Of a DNA stretch of 7,083 nt, positions 1-5,909 are shown piece after piece. A program made the translations under genes and the position numbers. The DNA is from Candidatus Margulisiibacteriota bacterium. Lineage in GTDB: Bacteria; Margulisbacteria; WOR-1; O2-12-FULL-45-9. Location of the stretch: positions 1 to 7,083 of the forward strand of contig JASEHX010000068.1 of the NCBI GenBank assembly GCA_030018645.1, in the 5' to 3' direction. Below the pieces are notes generated by a model. The model had not been told where the DNA came from. It saw only the letters and a program-made list of their open reading frames with translations, and did not search any database. The stretch's first letter is position 1. Every line of letters begins with the position of its first letter.

Positions 1-3
1 TTC

Positions 4-303
4 TCAATTTAGCAGAGTGTGGGAAATTCCTTCGTGTATGAATAATGCGGGTGAAATATCAATCGAAGTTATTGGAATCCCTCGTGAAAGGGCTTGGATC
101 TTGCCTGCAAATTCGCCAGCAGCCGCAAAAGCCCTTTGTACTCTAGGATTTTCTGCTGGCGGATCAACTGCCTGCAGACGACGCAGTCCCTCCAGCATTA
201 TCCTTTTGGCATCCCCGATGTGCTTCAATTCTATTCCTTCACGCTGGTTATCCCAAAGCAATTCACTCTCTATCACGCCGCCATTATGAGCAATCCGCCG
301 CAT
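4..303 (-). CDS. Hypothetical protein, 99 aa, possibly truncated at its N terminus
   Basis: I do not recognise this protein. It runs from an ATG at 303-301 to a TGA at 6-4; the frame is open only back to a TAA at 318-316. The translation is soluble-looking and charged, with helix-like stretches in the first half (around WDNQREGIELKHIGDAKR), a Pro/Glu break near residues 48-52 and a hydrophobic C-terminal tail. It has no membrane segment, no cysteine and no motif I can name. The start has only a weak AGG about 8 bases upstream. It begins exactly where recognisable mutL sequence on the other strand starts, so its own N terminus may have been lost in the same rearrangement. Its codons differ from the neighbours: 5 of 12 isoleucines are ATA, and AGG, AGA and CGA occur. 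This hints at a foreign origin. The opposite-strand frames look less protein-like. It is moderately likely to be a real gene or gene fragment. Confidence 0.4.
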   Translation of the reverse strand: MRRIAHNGGVIESELLWDNQREGIELKHIGDAKRIMLEGLRRLQAVDPPAENPRVQRAFAAAGEFAGKIQALSRGIPITSIDISPALFIHEGISHTLLN

Positions 304-1111
304 TGGAAGACCTGTTTAACATCCAAACGCTGGGCTTTCGCGGCGAAGCATTGGCCTCCATTGCCAGCGTTTCCAAATTAACTATTAACCCAAACCCGTC
401 GGGGCAGGGAGTAACGGCTACGGTAAAAGAACTATTTTACAACACCCCCGCCCGCAAAAAGTTCTTAAAGTCCCCCGCCACCGAAATGGGGCATATTGGC
501 GATATCGTCGCCAAGTATGCCCTTGCCTATCCGCAGGTTGGTTTTGAGCTAACGGCTGACGGCAAGCCGCTTTTAATCACTGCCCCGACGGGAAAGATTT
601 GGTTTTAATTGACCAGCATGCGGCGCATGAAAGGGTTTTGTTTGACCGGTTGACAGCTAACAGCTCACAGCAGCCTGCCGCTGAAAAACAAATTTTGTTA
701 GTCCCGGAAAGGGTTGAATTGGATGGACAAAACTATCCTGTTGCCATAGACAATCTAGAGCTATTAAACAGTTTGGGCTTGGCAGTGGAAGAGTTTGGCG
801 GCAATTCAGTCCTCCTGCGGGCGGTCCCGGCCATTATCGACAAAGCCAACCCAAAACAACTATTGCTGGACATTTTAACCGAAATCCAAAACCTTGGGAA
901 AAGCGCGCAAATCGAGACAAAAAAAGAAAATATCCTAAAGTTAATCGCCTGCCGCAGCGCCATTAAGGCCGGCGACAAGTTAAGTCAACCAGAAATAAGT
1001 CAATTGATCAAGGATTTGTTTGCGGCGCCAAATCCTTTAACCTGCCCCCACGGCCGCCCCATCCTGTGGCGCCTTAGCGAGGAAGAAATCAAAAAGCATT
1101 TTCTGCGCTAA
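303..1111 (+). pseudogene. mutL: mutL pseudogene: DNA mismatch repair protein, 5' truncated, internally deleted and frameshifted
   Basis: MutL couples MutS mismatch recognition to strand incision. Two pieces in different frames remain. The first (303-608) carries the ATPase-domain motif TLGFRGEALASI and the NTPARKKFLK motif. It starts just before these, so the N-terminal residues with the Glu/Asn ATP-binding site and the DxGxG motif are absent. Between SKLTI and VTATVKELFYNTPAR only about 8 residues remain where the family usually has about 30, suggesting a small in-frame loss near 387. The second piece (about 587-1111) is a near-complete C-terminal endonuclease domain: DQHAAHE, ACRSAIKAGD, CPHGRP and the terminal FLR, as in MutLs of bacteria without MutH. 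At about 586-592 the first piece passes directly into the second with a one-base frame change and runs to TAA at 606-608. The rest of the transducer region, the linker and the start of the C-terminal domain, roughly 220-250 residues, are missing. Intact MutL is about 550-630 aa. No functional product is expected. A misassembly is the main alternative. Confidence 0.85.
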
Positions 1112-1113
1112 CC

Positions 1114-1143
1114 TTGTCATCCCCTTTGATCTTCTGATATACT
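1114..1143 (+). promoter_or_regulatory. Probable sigma70-type promoter for tRNA-Thr
   Basis: A -35 box TTGTCA (1114-1119) and a -10 box TATACT (1138-1143) each differ from consensus by one base and are separated by 18 bp. Transcription would start near 1150, about 30 bases before the tRNA. The promoter begins just after the mutL stop codon, and its -10 box lies inside the short direct repeat at 1126-1157. It was identified by eye from spacing and box match only. Confidence 0.55.
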
Positions 1144-1157
1144 GATACTCTGATCTT
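1126..1157 (+). repeat. Degenerate direct repeat, four 8-bp units (YTGATNNN)
   Basis: Four adjacent octamers start at 1126, 1134, 1142 and 1150. Each contains TGAT at the same offset, and the first and last units differ only in their first base. The array overlaps the -10 region of the putative tRNA promoter. It may be a decayed short tandem repeat or a repeated protein-binding site; the sequence alone does not decide. Confidence 0.5.
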
Positions 1158-1169
1158 CGGCTAATGCGC

Positions 1170-1181
1170 CGGGTTAACCCG
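1170..1181. repeat. 12-bp perfect palindrome abutting tRNA-Thr
   Basis: CGGGTTAACCCG is a perfect inverted repeat whose last base is the first base of the tRNA. It would lie in the 5' leader of the tRNA precursor, at the RNase P cleavage point. It could be an operator-like site or chance. It has no T-run and is not a terminator. Confidence 0.4.
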
Positions 1182-1253
1182 CCCGTGTAGCTCAGATGGT
1201 AGAGCGCGTCCTTGGTAAGGACGAGGTAACCGGTTCAATCCCGGTCGCGGGCT
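1181..1253 (+). tRNA. tRNA-Thr, anticodon GGU
   Basis: A full cloverleaf of 73 nt can be drawn. The acceptor stem pairs GCCCGTG with CGCGGGC (one G-U pair). The D stem pairs GCTC with GAGC, the anticodon stem pairs CGTCC with GGACG, and the T stem pairs ACCGG with CCGGT around a TTCAATC loop. The seven-base anticodon loop TTGGTAA places the anticodon GGT at 1214-1216, which reads threonine ACC and ACU. The discriminator base is T1253, and CCA is not encoded, so it must be added after transcription. The gene sits just upstream of tuf, echoing the thrT-tufB arrangement of E. coli, but tuf has its own promoter in the gap. Confidence 0.97.
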
Positions 1254-1262
1254 TTATTAAAG

Positions 1263-1292
1263 TTGACAACTCAATCTTCTGTCTTGTATAAT
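1263..1292 (+). promoter_or_regulatory. Consensus sigma70-type promoter for tuf and probably the downstream envelope genes
   Basis: A perfect TTGACA -35 box (1263-1268) and a perfect TATAAT -10 box (1287-1292) are separated by 18 bp. The expected start is near 1299-1300, giving a leader of about 34 nt before the tuf ATG. A perfect match at both boxes fits the high expression expected of EF-Tu. No comparably good promoter was seen between tuf and lpxB, so this may serve the whole overlapping gene chain. Confidence 0.85.
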
Positions 1293-1296
1293 CAGG

Positions 1297-1313
1297 TTCA
1301 CCCTTCGGGGGAA
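1297..1313 (+). promoter_or_regulatory. UUCG-tetraloop hairpin at the 5' end of the tuf mRNA
   Basis: CCC-TTCG-GGG (1301-1310) forms a short stem closed by the very stable C(UUCG)G tetraloop. Three more pairs, TTC 1297-1299 with GAA 1311-1313, are possible across a bulged A1300. With transcription starting near 1299, only the inner part would be in the RNA, almost at its 5' end. No T-run follows, so it is not a terminator. A role in mRNA stability is inferred. Confidence 0.5.
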
Positions 1314-1320
1314 AACTGAG

Positions 1321-1326
1321 AGGAGG
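1321..1326 (+). promoter_or_regulatory. Strong ribosome binding site of tuf
   Basis: AGGAGG lies 7 bases before the ATG at 1334. This is a full Shine-Dalgarno core at optimal spacing and fixes the tuf start. Confidence 0.93.
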
Positions 1327-1333
1327 ATATTTT

Positions 1334-2521
1334 ATGGCAAGAGAAAAATTCGAGAGAAAGAAAGAACACGTAAACGTCGGGACTATCGGACACGTTGACC
1401 ACGGGAAAACCACACTAACTTCGGCTATTACCAAATATTTGGCCACTAAAGGAATGGCCAAGGCAAAAGCGTTTGATGAGATCGACGCCGCGCCGGAGGA
1501 AAAAGCCCGCGGTATTACTATTGCTATCGCCCACGTCGAATACGAAACTGATAAACGACATTATGCCCACATTGACTGCCCGGGTCACGCTGACTATGTA
1601 AAGAACATGGTCATCGGCGCCGCCCAGATGGACGGAGCTATTCTGGTCGTTTCTGCCGCCGACGGCCCCATGCCCCAGACCCGCGAACATATTTTGTTAG
1701 CGCGCCAAGTCAACGTTCCCTCCATGGTGGTTTTCCTTAATAAATGCGACATGGTTGACGACCCAGAATTAATTGATTTGGTTGAAGTAGAAACCCGCGA
1801 CTTGCTGAAAAAGTATCAATTCCCCGGCGACGAAATCCCCATCATCCGCGGGTCGGCCCTTAAGGCCATGGAAGATCCAACCGGCGAAGCCGGAAAAGCC
1901 ATCCAAGCATTGCTTGATGCGGTTGACAATTATATTCCTAGCCCCAAACGCCCGCTCGATCAGCCCTTCTTAATGCCGGTTGAAGACGTCTTCTCCATTA
2001 CCGGCCGCGGAACAGTAGGAACTGGCAGGATTGAACGTGGAAAGGTAAAGACCGGCGAGGAAATTGAAGTAGTCGGCATTGGCGCCCATAAAAAAGCGGT
2101 GGTTACCGGCGTTGAAATGTTCCGCAAAACATTAGACGAAGGCCTGGCTGGCGACAACGTCGGGTTATTACTGCGCGGGATTGAAAAGGACGAACTAAAG
2201 CGCGGCATGGTCCTTGCCAAACCCGGCTCCATCAAGCCGCACAAAAAGTTCGATGCCCAAGTTTACGTCTTGACCAAGGAAGAAGGCGGCCGGCACACCC
2301 CCTTCTTTAACGGCTATAAACCCCAATTCTTTATCCGCACCACCGACGTTACCGGCGAGATCAAACTGCCGGACAAAGTTGAAATGGTCATGCCCGGCGA
2401 CAACATCACCATGCTGGTTGAGCTGATCACTGACGTTGCGGTTGAAGAAGGCCTGCGCTTTGCTATTCGCGAAGGCGGAAGGACCGTGGGAGCGGGCGCA
2501 GTCGGCAAGATTATTGAGTAA
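1334..2521 (+). CDS. tuf: Elongation factor Tu
   Basis: EF-Tu is the cytoplasmic GTPase that carries aminoacyl-tRNA to the ribosomal A site. At 395 aa it has the normal family length and all GTP-binding motifs: GHVDHGKT (19-26), RGIT of switch I (59-62), DCPGH (81-85), NKCD (136-139) and SAL (174-176). Domains II and III follow and end in the typical GGRTVGAGAVGKI (about 380-393). The start is set by the AGGAGG site and the MAREKFERKKEHVNVGTIGH opening. Switch I reads ITIAIAHVEY where E. coli has ITINTSHVEY, a mild variation seen near this position in other bacteria. It is preceded by tRNA-Thr, but no other translation gene is adjacent here: no fusA upstream, no tRNA-Trp-secE-nusG downstream. 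Its last 8 bases overlap the likely start of the vanW-like gene. Identification is certain; whether the genome has a second tuf cannot be told from this window. Confidence 0.99.
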   Translation: MAREKFERKKEHVNVGTIGHVDHGKTTLTSAITKYLATKGMAKAKAFDEIDAAPEEKARGITIAIAHVEYETDKRHYAHIDCPGHADYVKNMVIGAAQMDGAILVVSAADGPMPQTREHILLARQVNVPSMVVFLNKCDMVDDPELIDLVEVETRDLLKKYQFPGDEIPIIRGSALKAMEDPTGEAGKAIQALLDAVDNYIPSPKRPLDQPFLMPVEDVFSITGRGTVGTGRIERGKVKTGEEIEVVGIGAHKKAVVTGVEMFRKTLDEGLAGDNVGLLLRGIEKDELKRGMVLAKPGSIKPHKKFDAQVYVLTKEEGGRHTPFFNGYKPQFFIRTTDVTGEIKLPDKVEMVMPGDNITMLVELITDVAVEEGLRFAIREGGRTVGAGAVGKIIE

Positions 2522-3842
2522 GTTCCTTAAAACCCTTGGCATTGCCGCTTTTATTGCAGTAGTCATTACTGCCGGATTTGTTGTGTATGATTTCTTTCAA
2601 ACCCGGCAGATTTTTCCTAAAAATACCTACATTGGTTCTGCTGATGTTTCATTTTTGACCGAAGGCCAAGCGATTGACAAACTTAAAATCCAAAGCATTG
2701 GCGAAATTTTTACGCCTCTCTTGACCTTGGAAGCCAGCGGCGAAAGCTTTGCTTTTTCGCCCGACCAACTTGGGGTTTATATCCTGCACAATGAAACGGT
2801 CAAAAAGGCCTTTGAGTTGACGCACCATAAAAATTATATCAAGGATCTCAAATCCCGCCTGTCCAATGATATTTTGGTTGCTCCCCTATACCTGGGGGTT
2901 CATGAAGAAGTGCTAAAAAGCGTGCTTGTCGGGCTGGCTGAAGCCGTGCGCGCCCAACCTCGCGACGCAAGTTTCCTATTAGTCGAAGATTCGGGAGCCT
3001 ACCATATTGAGGATGATGAAGTGGGGAAAGAGCTGGCAGTTGAAAAAAGCATTGATCTGTTTAAATCAAATTTAGCGGCCGGCTATAAAGTGATCCCGCT
3101 GGCCGTCAATTTTTCCTTCCCTAAAATTACCGCGGCCGCCCTGCGGGCGCATCCTCCCGCTTGGCGGATTGCCGCCTACACCACTTATTACGGCAGTCAC
3201 GATTCCCCCAACCGCATCCACAATATTAAGCTGATCGCCTCATGGATCAATGATACATTGCTTATGCCCGGCGATAAGTTTTCGGTGGCGGAAAAAATCG
3301 GGGACGTCACGGCCGCGCGCGGGTTTAAAGAAGCGTTTGTTATCGTCGGCGGGGAGCTTGCCCCCTTGCTTGGCGGAGGCGCCTGCCAAACTGCTACCAC
3401 ATTATACAATACAGTTTCCTTGGCCGATTTAAAAGTTACCCAGCGCAGAAACCATTCGTTTTATTTTAATATCTATCCGCTGGGCCGCGACGCCGGCGTC
3501 TATCCGGGACAGCTCGATATGCAGTTTGAAAATAACACCGGACATCCTATCCTGATTAAAGCAGTTGCGACAAATAGACGTCTCTCCTTCCGGGTTTATG
3601 GGACGCCCACCGGCAAGAAAGTGGTTTTCTCTTCGCCCCGGATTTGGGGAAGAAGCAGTAAGGGTTACGTCCCCATGTCGCTGGGAGCGGTTATCAAATA
3701 CGATATCCCATTTAAAACCGAAGTTGTCCGGACGGTCTACGATTCAACCGGCAAGAAAATTCACGAGGAAGCTATCCATAGTTTTTACAAACTTTATGGT
3801 GAGAAATCCAATGTCCCCATCCGCCGCCCGGAGCCCCGATGA
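2514..3842 (+). CDS. VanW-family membrane-anchored protein with YoaR-like N-terminal region
   Basis: This is a 442-aa protein with one N-terminal hydrophobic segment (about residues 7-25) after a short basic stretch, so it is probably anchored with its bulk outside the cytoplasmic membrane. Residues 37-60 resemble the G.DV..LT..EA...L repeat at the start of YoaR/VanW proteins. Residues about 80-205 resemble the peptidoglycan-binding-like region of that family (QPRDASF, then a G-containing helix). Residues about 222-350 are a clear VanW domain: YTTYYGSHDSPNRIHNI, MPGDKFS, GGGACQTATTLYNT, RRNHSFYFNIYPLGRDAGVY and LDMQFEN. A beta-rich tail follows. VanW was named from vancomycin-resistance clusters, but its biochemical role is not established, and no resistance function is implied. 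No in-frame ATG lies near the start. The TTG at 2514 inside the tuf stop region gives a complete signal-anchor but has no clear Shine-Dalgarno, so coupling to tuf translation is inferred. The stop overlaps the lpxC ATG in ATGA. Confidence 0.88.
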   Translation: MSKFLKTLGIAAFIAVVITAGFVVYDFFQTRQIFPKNTYIGSADVSFLTEGQAIDKLKIQSIGEIFTPLLTLEASGESFAFSPDQLGVYILHNETVKKAFELTHHKNYIKDLKSRLSNDILVAPLYLGVHEEVLKSVLVGLAEAVRAQPRDASFLLVEDSGAYHIEDDEVGKELAVEKSIDLFKSNLAAGYKVIPLAVNFSFPKITAAALRAHPPAWRIAAYTTYYGSHDSPNRIHNIKLIASWINDTLLMPGDKFSVAEKIGDVTAARGFKEAFVIVGGELAPLLGGGACQTATTLYNTVSLADLKVTQRRNHSFYFNIYPLGRDAGVYPGQLDMQFENNTGHPILIKAVATNRRLSFRVYGTPTGKKVVFSSPRIWGRSSKGYVPMSLGAVIKYDIPFKTEVVRTVYDSTGKKIHEEAIHSFYKLYGEKSNVPIRRPEPR

Positions 3843-4636
3843 GCGATCGGCAAAAAACTCTGGCCGCCGCATTCCAACTTAGCGGGGTAGGCATTCATTC
3901 CGGGCAAGAAACCACTCTTCAGTGTCTTCCCGCCCCCGAGAATAGCGGCATTGTCTTTGAAAAAGGGAAGAAACAAATCCCGGCGCTCATTCAAAACATT
4001 ACAGATACAAAAAGGGGAACCTCTTTGGGCGGAATTTTAGTGGTCGAGCATTTACTGTCCGCTTTCTTTGCTTTGGGAGTAGATAATGTCAGGATTAAAG
4101 TTTCCGGCGCTGAAATTCCGGCAATGGACGGCAGTTCCCAACCGTTTGTTGAAGCTATTCAGTCCGCCGGGATTAAGGAACAGTCCTCCCCTAAAACATA
4201 TATTGAGCTTTCTGCTCCCATAAGAATTGAAGAAAAGGACGCCAAATTGGAAGCGCTCCCTTATTCTGGATTTATGGTCGATTTTATGGTAAACTTCTCT
4301 CCAGTTGGGACACAAAAGCTGGTTTTTGATTTACAAAAAGGCGATTACGCCGGCGAAATTGCCCCGGCCAGGACATTTGGCTGCAGCGAGGAGATCGAAG
4401 CCCTAAAACAGCAGGGATTGGGGCGCGGCGCTTCGCTGGAAAATTCGTTAGTATTAAACCAAAGCGGTTATATTAACCTGCCGCGTTTTAAAGATGAGCT
4501 GGTGCGGCACAAAATATTGGATTTAATCGGCGACCTGGCATTGCTGGGCCGTCCTTTGCGGGCGAAAATCAAGGCCGTTAAGTCGGGGCACAAAATGAAT
4601 GCTGAACTTGTTAGGAGGATTTTAAATAATGGTTGA
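3839..4636 (+). CDS. lpxC: UDP-3-O-acyl-N-acetylglucosamine deacetylase LpxC
   Basis: LpxC is the zinc-dependent cytoplasmic deacetylase that catalyses the committed step of lipid A synthesis, removing acetate from UDP-3-O-acyl-GlcNAc. The 265-aa protein carries the expected zinc ligands: H71 in VVEHLLSA with general base E70, then H224 and D228 in RHKILDLIGD. K225, D232, the catalytic H251 in SGHKMN and T179 in APARTFG are also present. GVGIHSG, MDGSSQPFVEAI and LENSLVLN are further family hallmarks. It is about 40 residues shorter than the E. coli enzyme (305 aa); the shortening falls in loops and at the C terminus, not in the active site. The ATG overlaps the vanW stop by 4 bases, with GGAG 5 bases upstream. 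The last codons contain the AGGAGG site of the next gene, with an 8-base overlap. It should be functional. Confidence 0.97.
   Translation: MSDRQKTLAAAFQLSGVGIHSGQETTLQCLPAPENSGIVFEKGKKQIPALIQNITDTKRGTSLGGILVVEHLLSAFFALGVDNVRIKVSGAEIPAMDGSSQPFVEAIQSAGIKEQSSPKTYIELSAPIRIEEKDAKLEALPYSGFMVDFMVNFSPVGTQKLVFDLQKGDYAGEIAPARTFGCSEEIEALKQQGLGRGASLENSLVLNQSGYINLPRFKDELVRHKILDLIGDLALLGRPLRAKIKAVKSGHKMNAELVRRILNNG
4613..4618 (+). promoter_or_regulatory. Ribosome binding site of fabZ-lpxA inside the 3' end of lpxC
   Basis: AGGAGG lies within the last codons of lpxC, 10 bases before the ATG at 4629. It supports the start of the fusion gene and its independent translation initiation despite the 8-base overlap. 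Confidence 0.8.
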
Positions 4637-5909
4637 GCTCGATATCAAAGAAATCATGAAAATTATTCCCCACCGACCACCCTTCCTGCTAATTGATAAA
4701 GTAATTGAGTTGGAAGAGCGCAAAAGGGCGGTTGCCATAAAAAATGTCACCATGAATGAAGCTTTTTTCAACGGCCATTTCCCCGGGCATCCCATTATGC
4801 CGGGGGTCTTAATCTGCGAAGCCATTGCCCAAGTGGGGGTAGTGCTGGCCTTGCGCGCTTTTCCTGAAGAAAACAAGCTCGCTTATTTTGCCGGGATCGA
4901 CAAAGTCCGTTTTCGCAAACCGGTTTTCCCCGGGGACCAACTGCGGCTTGAGGTGGAAACGCTTTGGACGCGCGGATCGCTGGGGAAAATGTCAGGGAAA
5001 GCGTCGGTAAACGGAGAAGTGGCAGTTGAAGGCGAATTCACTTTTTCCCTGGCCGACCGTGAGCCCAGCGGCCTAAAGGTTCATCCCGCTGCTATGGTCC
5101 ACTCCAGCGCTAAATTAGGCAAAAATGTTGAAATCGGCCCTTACTCCATTATTGGGCCCGAAGTTTCAATTGATGACGGGACCAAAATTGGGGCGCATTG
5201 CCAGCTTTCGCGCTGGATCAGCATGGGCAAAGATAACCTTGTCCACCAAGGCGTCAGCATTGGCGCCGCGCCGCAGGACCTCCGCTACAAAGGCGAGAAA
5301 GGCCAAATTGTTATTGGCGACCGCAATGTCATCCGCGAATTTACAACCATCCATTTGCCGTCGGGCGAAGGAAAACAAACCGTCATCGGCAGTGACAATT
5401 TTATTATGGTCCACGCCCATATCCCCCATAATTGCCGCATCGGGAACCAAGTGGTAATCGGCGGCTACGTCGGTTTAGCTGGGCATACCGAAATCGAAGA
5501 CCAGGTTATTATCGGCGGATTGGCCGGCATCCACCAATTTGTACGGGTTGGCAAACTAGCCATGGTCGGCGCCCAATCAAAAGTAGTGCAGGATATCCCT
5601 CCTTACATGCTGGTGGAAGGCAACCCGGCGCAAATCCGCAGTATCAACTCAATCGGCCTCCAGCGGCGCGGGCACTCTAACGAGGCCATTGCCGAGATCA
5701 AGAAAGCGTTTAAGATTATCTATGAGTCCGGTAAAAATTCGGCGCAGTCCGCCGAGGAGATCAAGAAGCGCCTGCGGCCCTTGCCGGAGATTGAAGATAT
5801 CCACCAATTCTTGACCGACGAAAGCAAGCGCGGCATCAGCAAAAAAACCGCCCTCGAAGCAGAAGCCGACGACTTGCTTTTGCCTGAAATTCCGGAATTA
5901 GGCATATGA
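4629..5909 (+). CDS. fabZ-lpxA: FabZ-LpxA fusion: 3-hydroxyacyl-ACP dehydratase joined to UDP-GlcNAc acyltransferase
   Basis: One uninterrupted 426-aa frame holds two enzymes. Residues 1 to about 143 are FabZ, which dehydrates 3-hydroxyacyl-ACP in fatty acid elongation: IIPHRPPFLLIDKV, then GHFPGHPIMPG with catalytic H50 and EAIAQ with E64 (the same 14-residue spacing as E. coli H54/E68). Residues about 151-410 are LpxA, which transfers the 3-hydroxyacyl chain from ACP to UDP-GlcNAc, the first lipid A step. This part opens like a normal LpxA start (VHPAAMVHSSAKLG), followed by hexapeptide repeats of the left-handed beta-helix, IGAAPQDLRYKGE, AHIPH with catalytic H267 (equivalent to E. coli H125), H302 in GIHQF, and QRRGHS. 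The junction is only about 7 residues, with no stop and no plausible internal ribosome site. The last ~20 residues are an acidic extension beyond the usual LpxA end. All active-site residues are present, so both activities are expected. It overlaps lpxC by 8 bases and lpxB by 4. Confidence 0.95.
   Translation: MVELDIKEIMKIIPHRPPFLLIDKVIELEERKRAVAIKNVTMNEAFFNGHFPGHPIMPGVLICEAIAQVGVVLALRAFPEENKLAYFAGIDKVRFRKPVFPGDQLRLEVETLWTRGSLGKMSGKASVNGEVAVEGEFTFSLADREPSGLKVHPAAMVHSSAKLGKNVEIGPYSIIGPEVSIDDGTKIGAHCQLSRWISMGKDNLVHQGVSIGAAPQDLRYKGEKGQIVIGDRNVIREFTTIHLPSGEGKQTVIGSDNFIMVHAHIPHNCRIGNQVVIGGYVGLAGHTEIEDQVIIGGLAGIHQFVRVGKLAMVGAQSKVVQDIPPYMLVEGNPAQIRSINSIGLQRRGHSNEAIAEIKKAFKIIYESGKNSAQSAEEIKKRLRPLPEIEDIHQFLTDESKRGISKKTALEAEADDLLLPEIPELGI

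Noticed and set aside
273..305. A remnant of the MutL HATSKI motif just before LEDLFNIQTLGFRGEAL
   Set aside because: A His-Ala followed by Ser-Lys can be obtained only by assuming extra indels, and nothing upstream matches MutL, so it is most likely chance.
17..381. Plus-strand open frames in the first 380 bases (90 and 95 codons) as genes or as the missing mutL N terminus
   Set aside because: Neither translation contains MutL ATP-binding motifs or a protein-like composition; the minus-strand frame over the same bases is more convincing.
1245..1262. A terminator after tRNA-Thr
   Set aside because: There is only a short symmetric CTTTATTAAAG and no GC stem followed by a T-run; it more likely belongs to the AT-rich upstream part of the tuf promoter.
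1301..1310. The CCC-TTCG-GGG hairpin as a terminator or attenuator
   Set aside because: It is followed by GAAAAC, not a U-tract, and there is no leader peptide or competing stem.
2195..2566. Long minus-strand open frames inside tuf and near its end (up to 123 codons)
   Set aside because: They are antisense shadows of a strongly coding gene with no start signals of their own.
2514..3842. A vancomycin-resistance function for the VanW-like gene
   Set aside because: None of vanH, vanA/B, vanX, vanR or vanS is nearby, and VanW domains are widespread outside resistance clusters.
3565..3882. A 105-codon plus-strand frame across the vanW/lpxC junction
   Set aside because: It lies out of frame inside the VanW C-terminal region, its translation is Arg/Ser/Pro-rich without motifs, and no ribosome site precedes it.
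5080..5100. A separate lpxA start inside the fusion (for example the Met in PAAMVH)
   Set aside because: No Shine-Dalgarno precedes it, and starting there would remove the first conserved LpxA residues; the continuous fusion is simpler.
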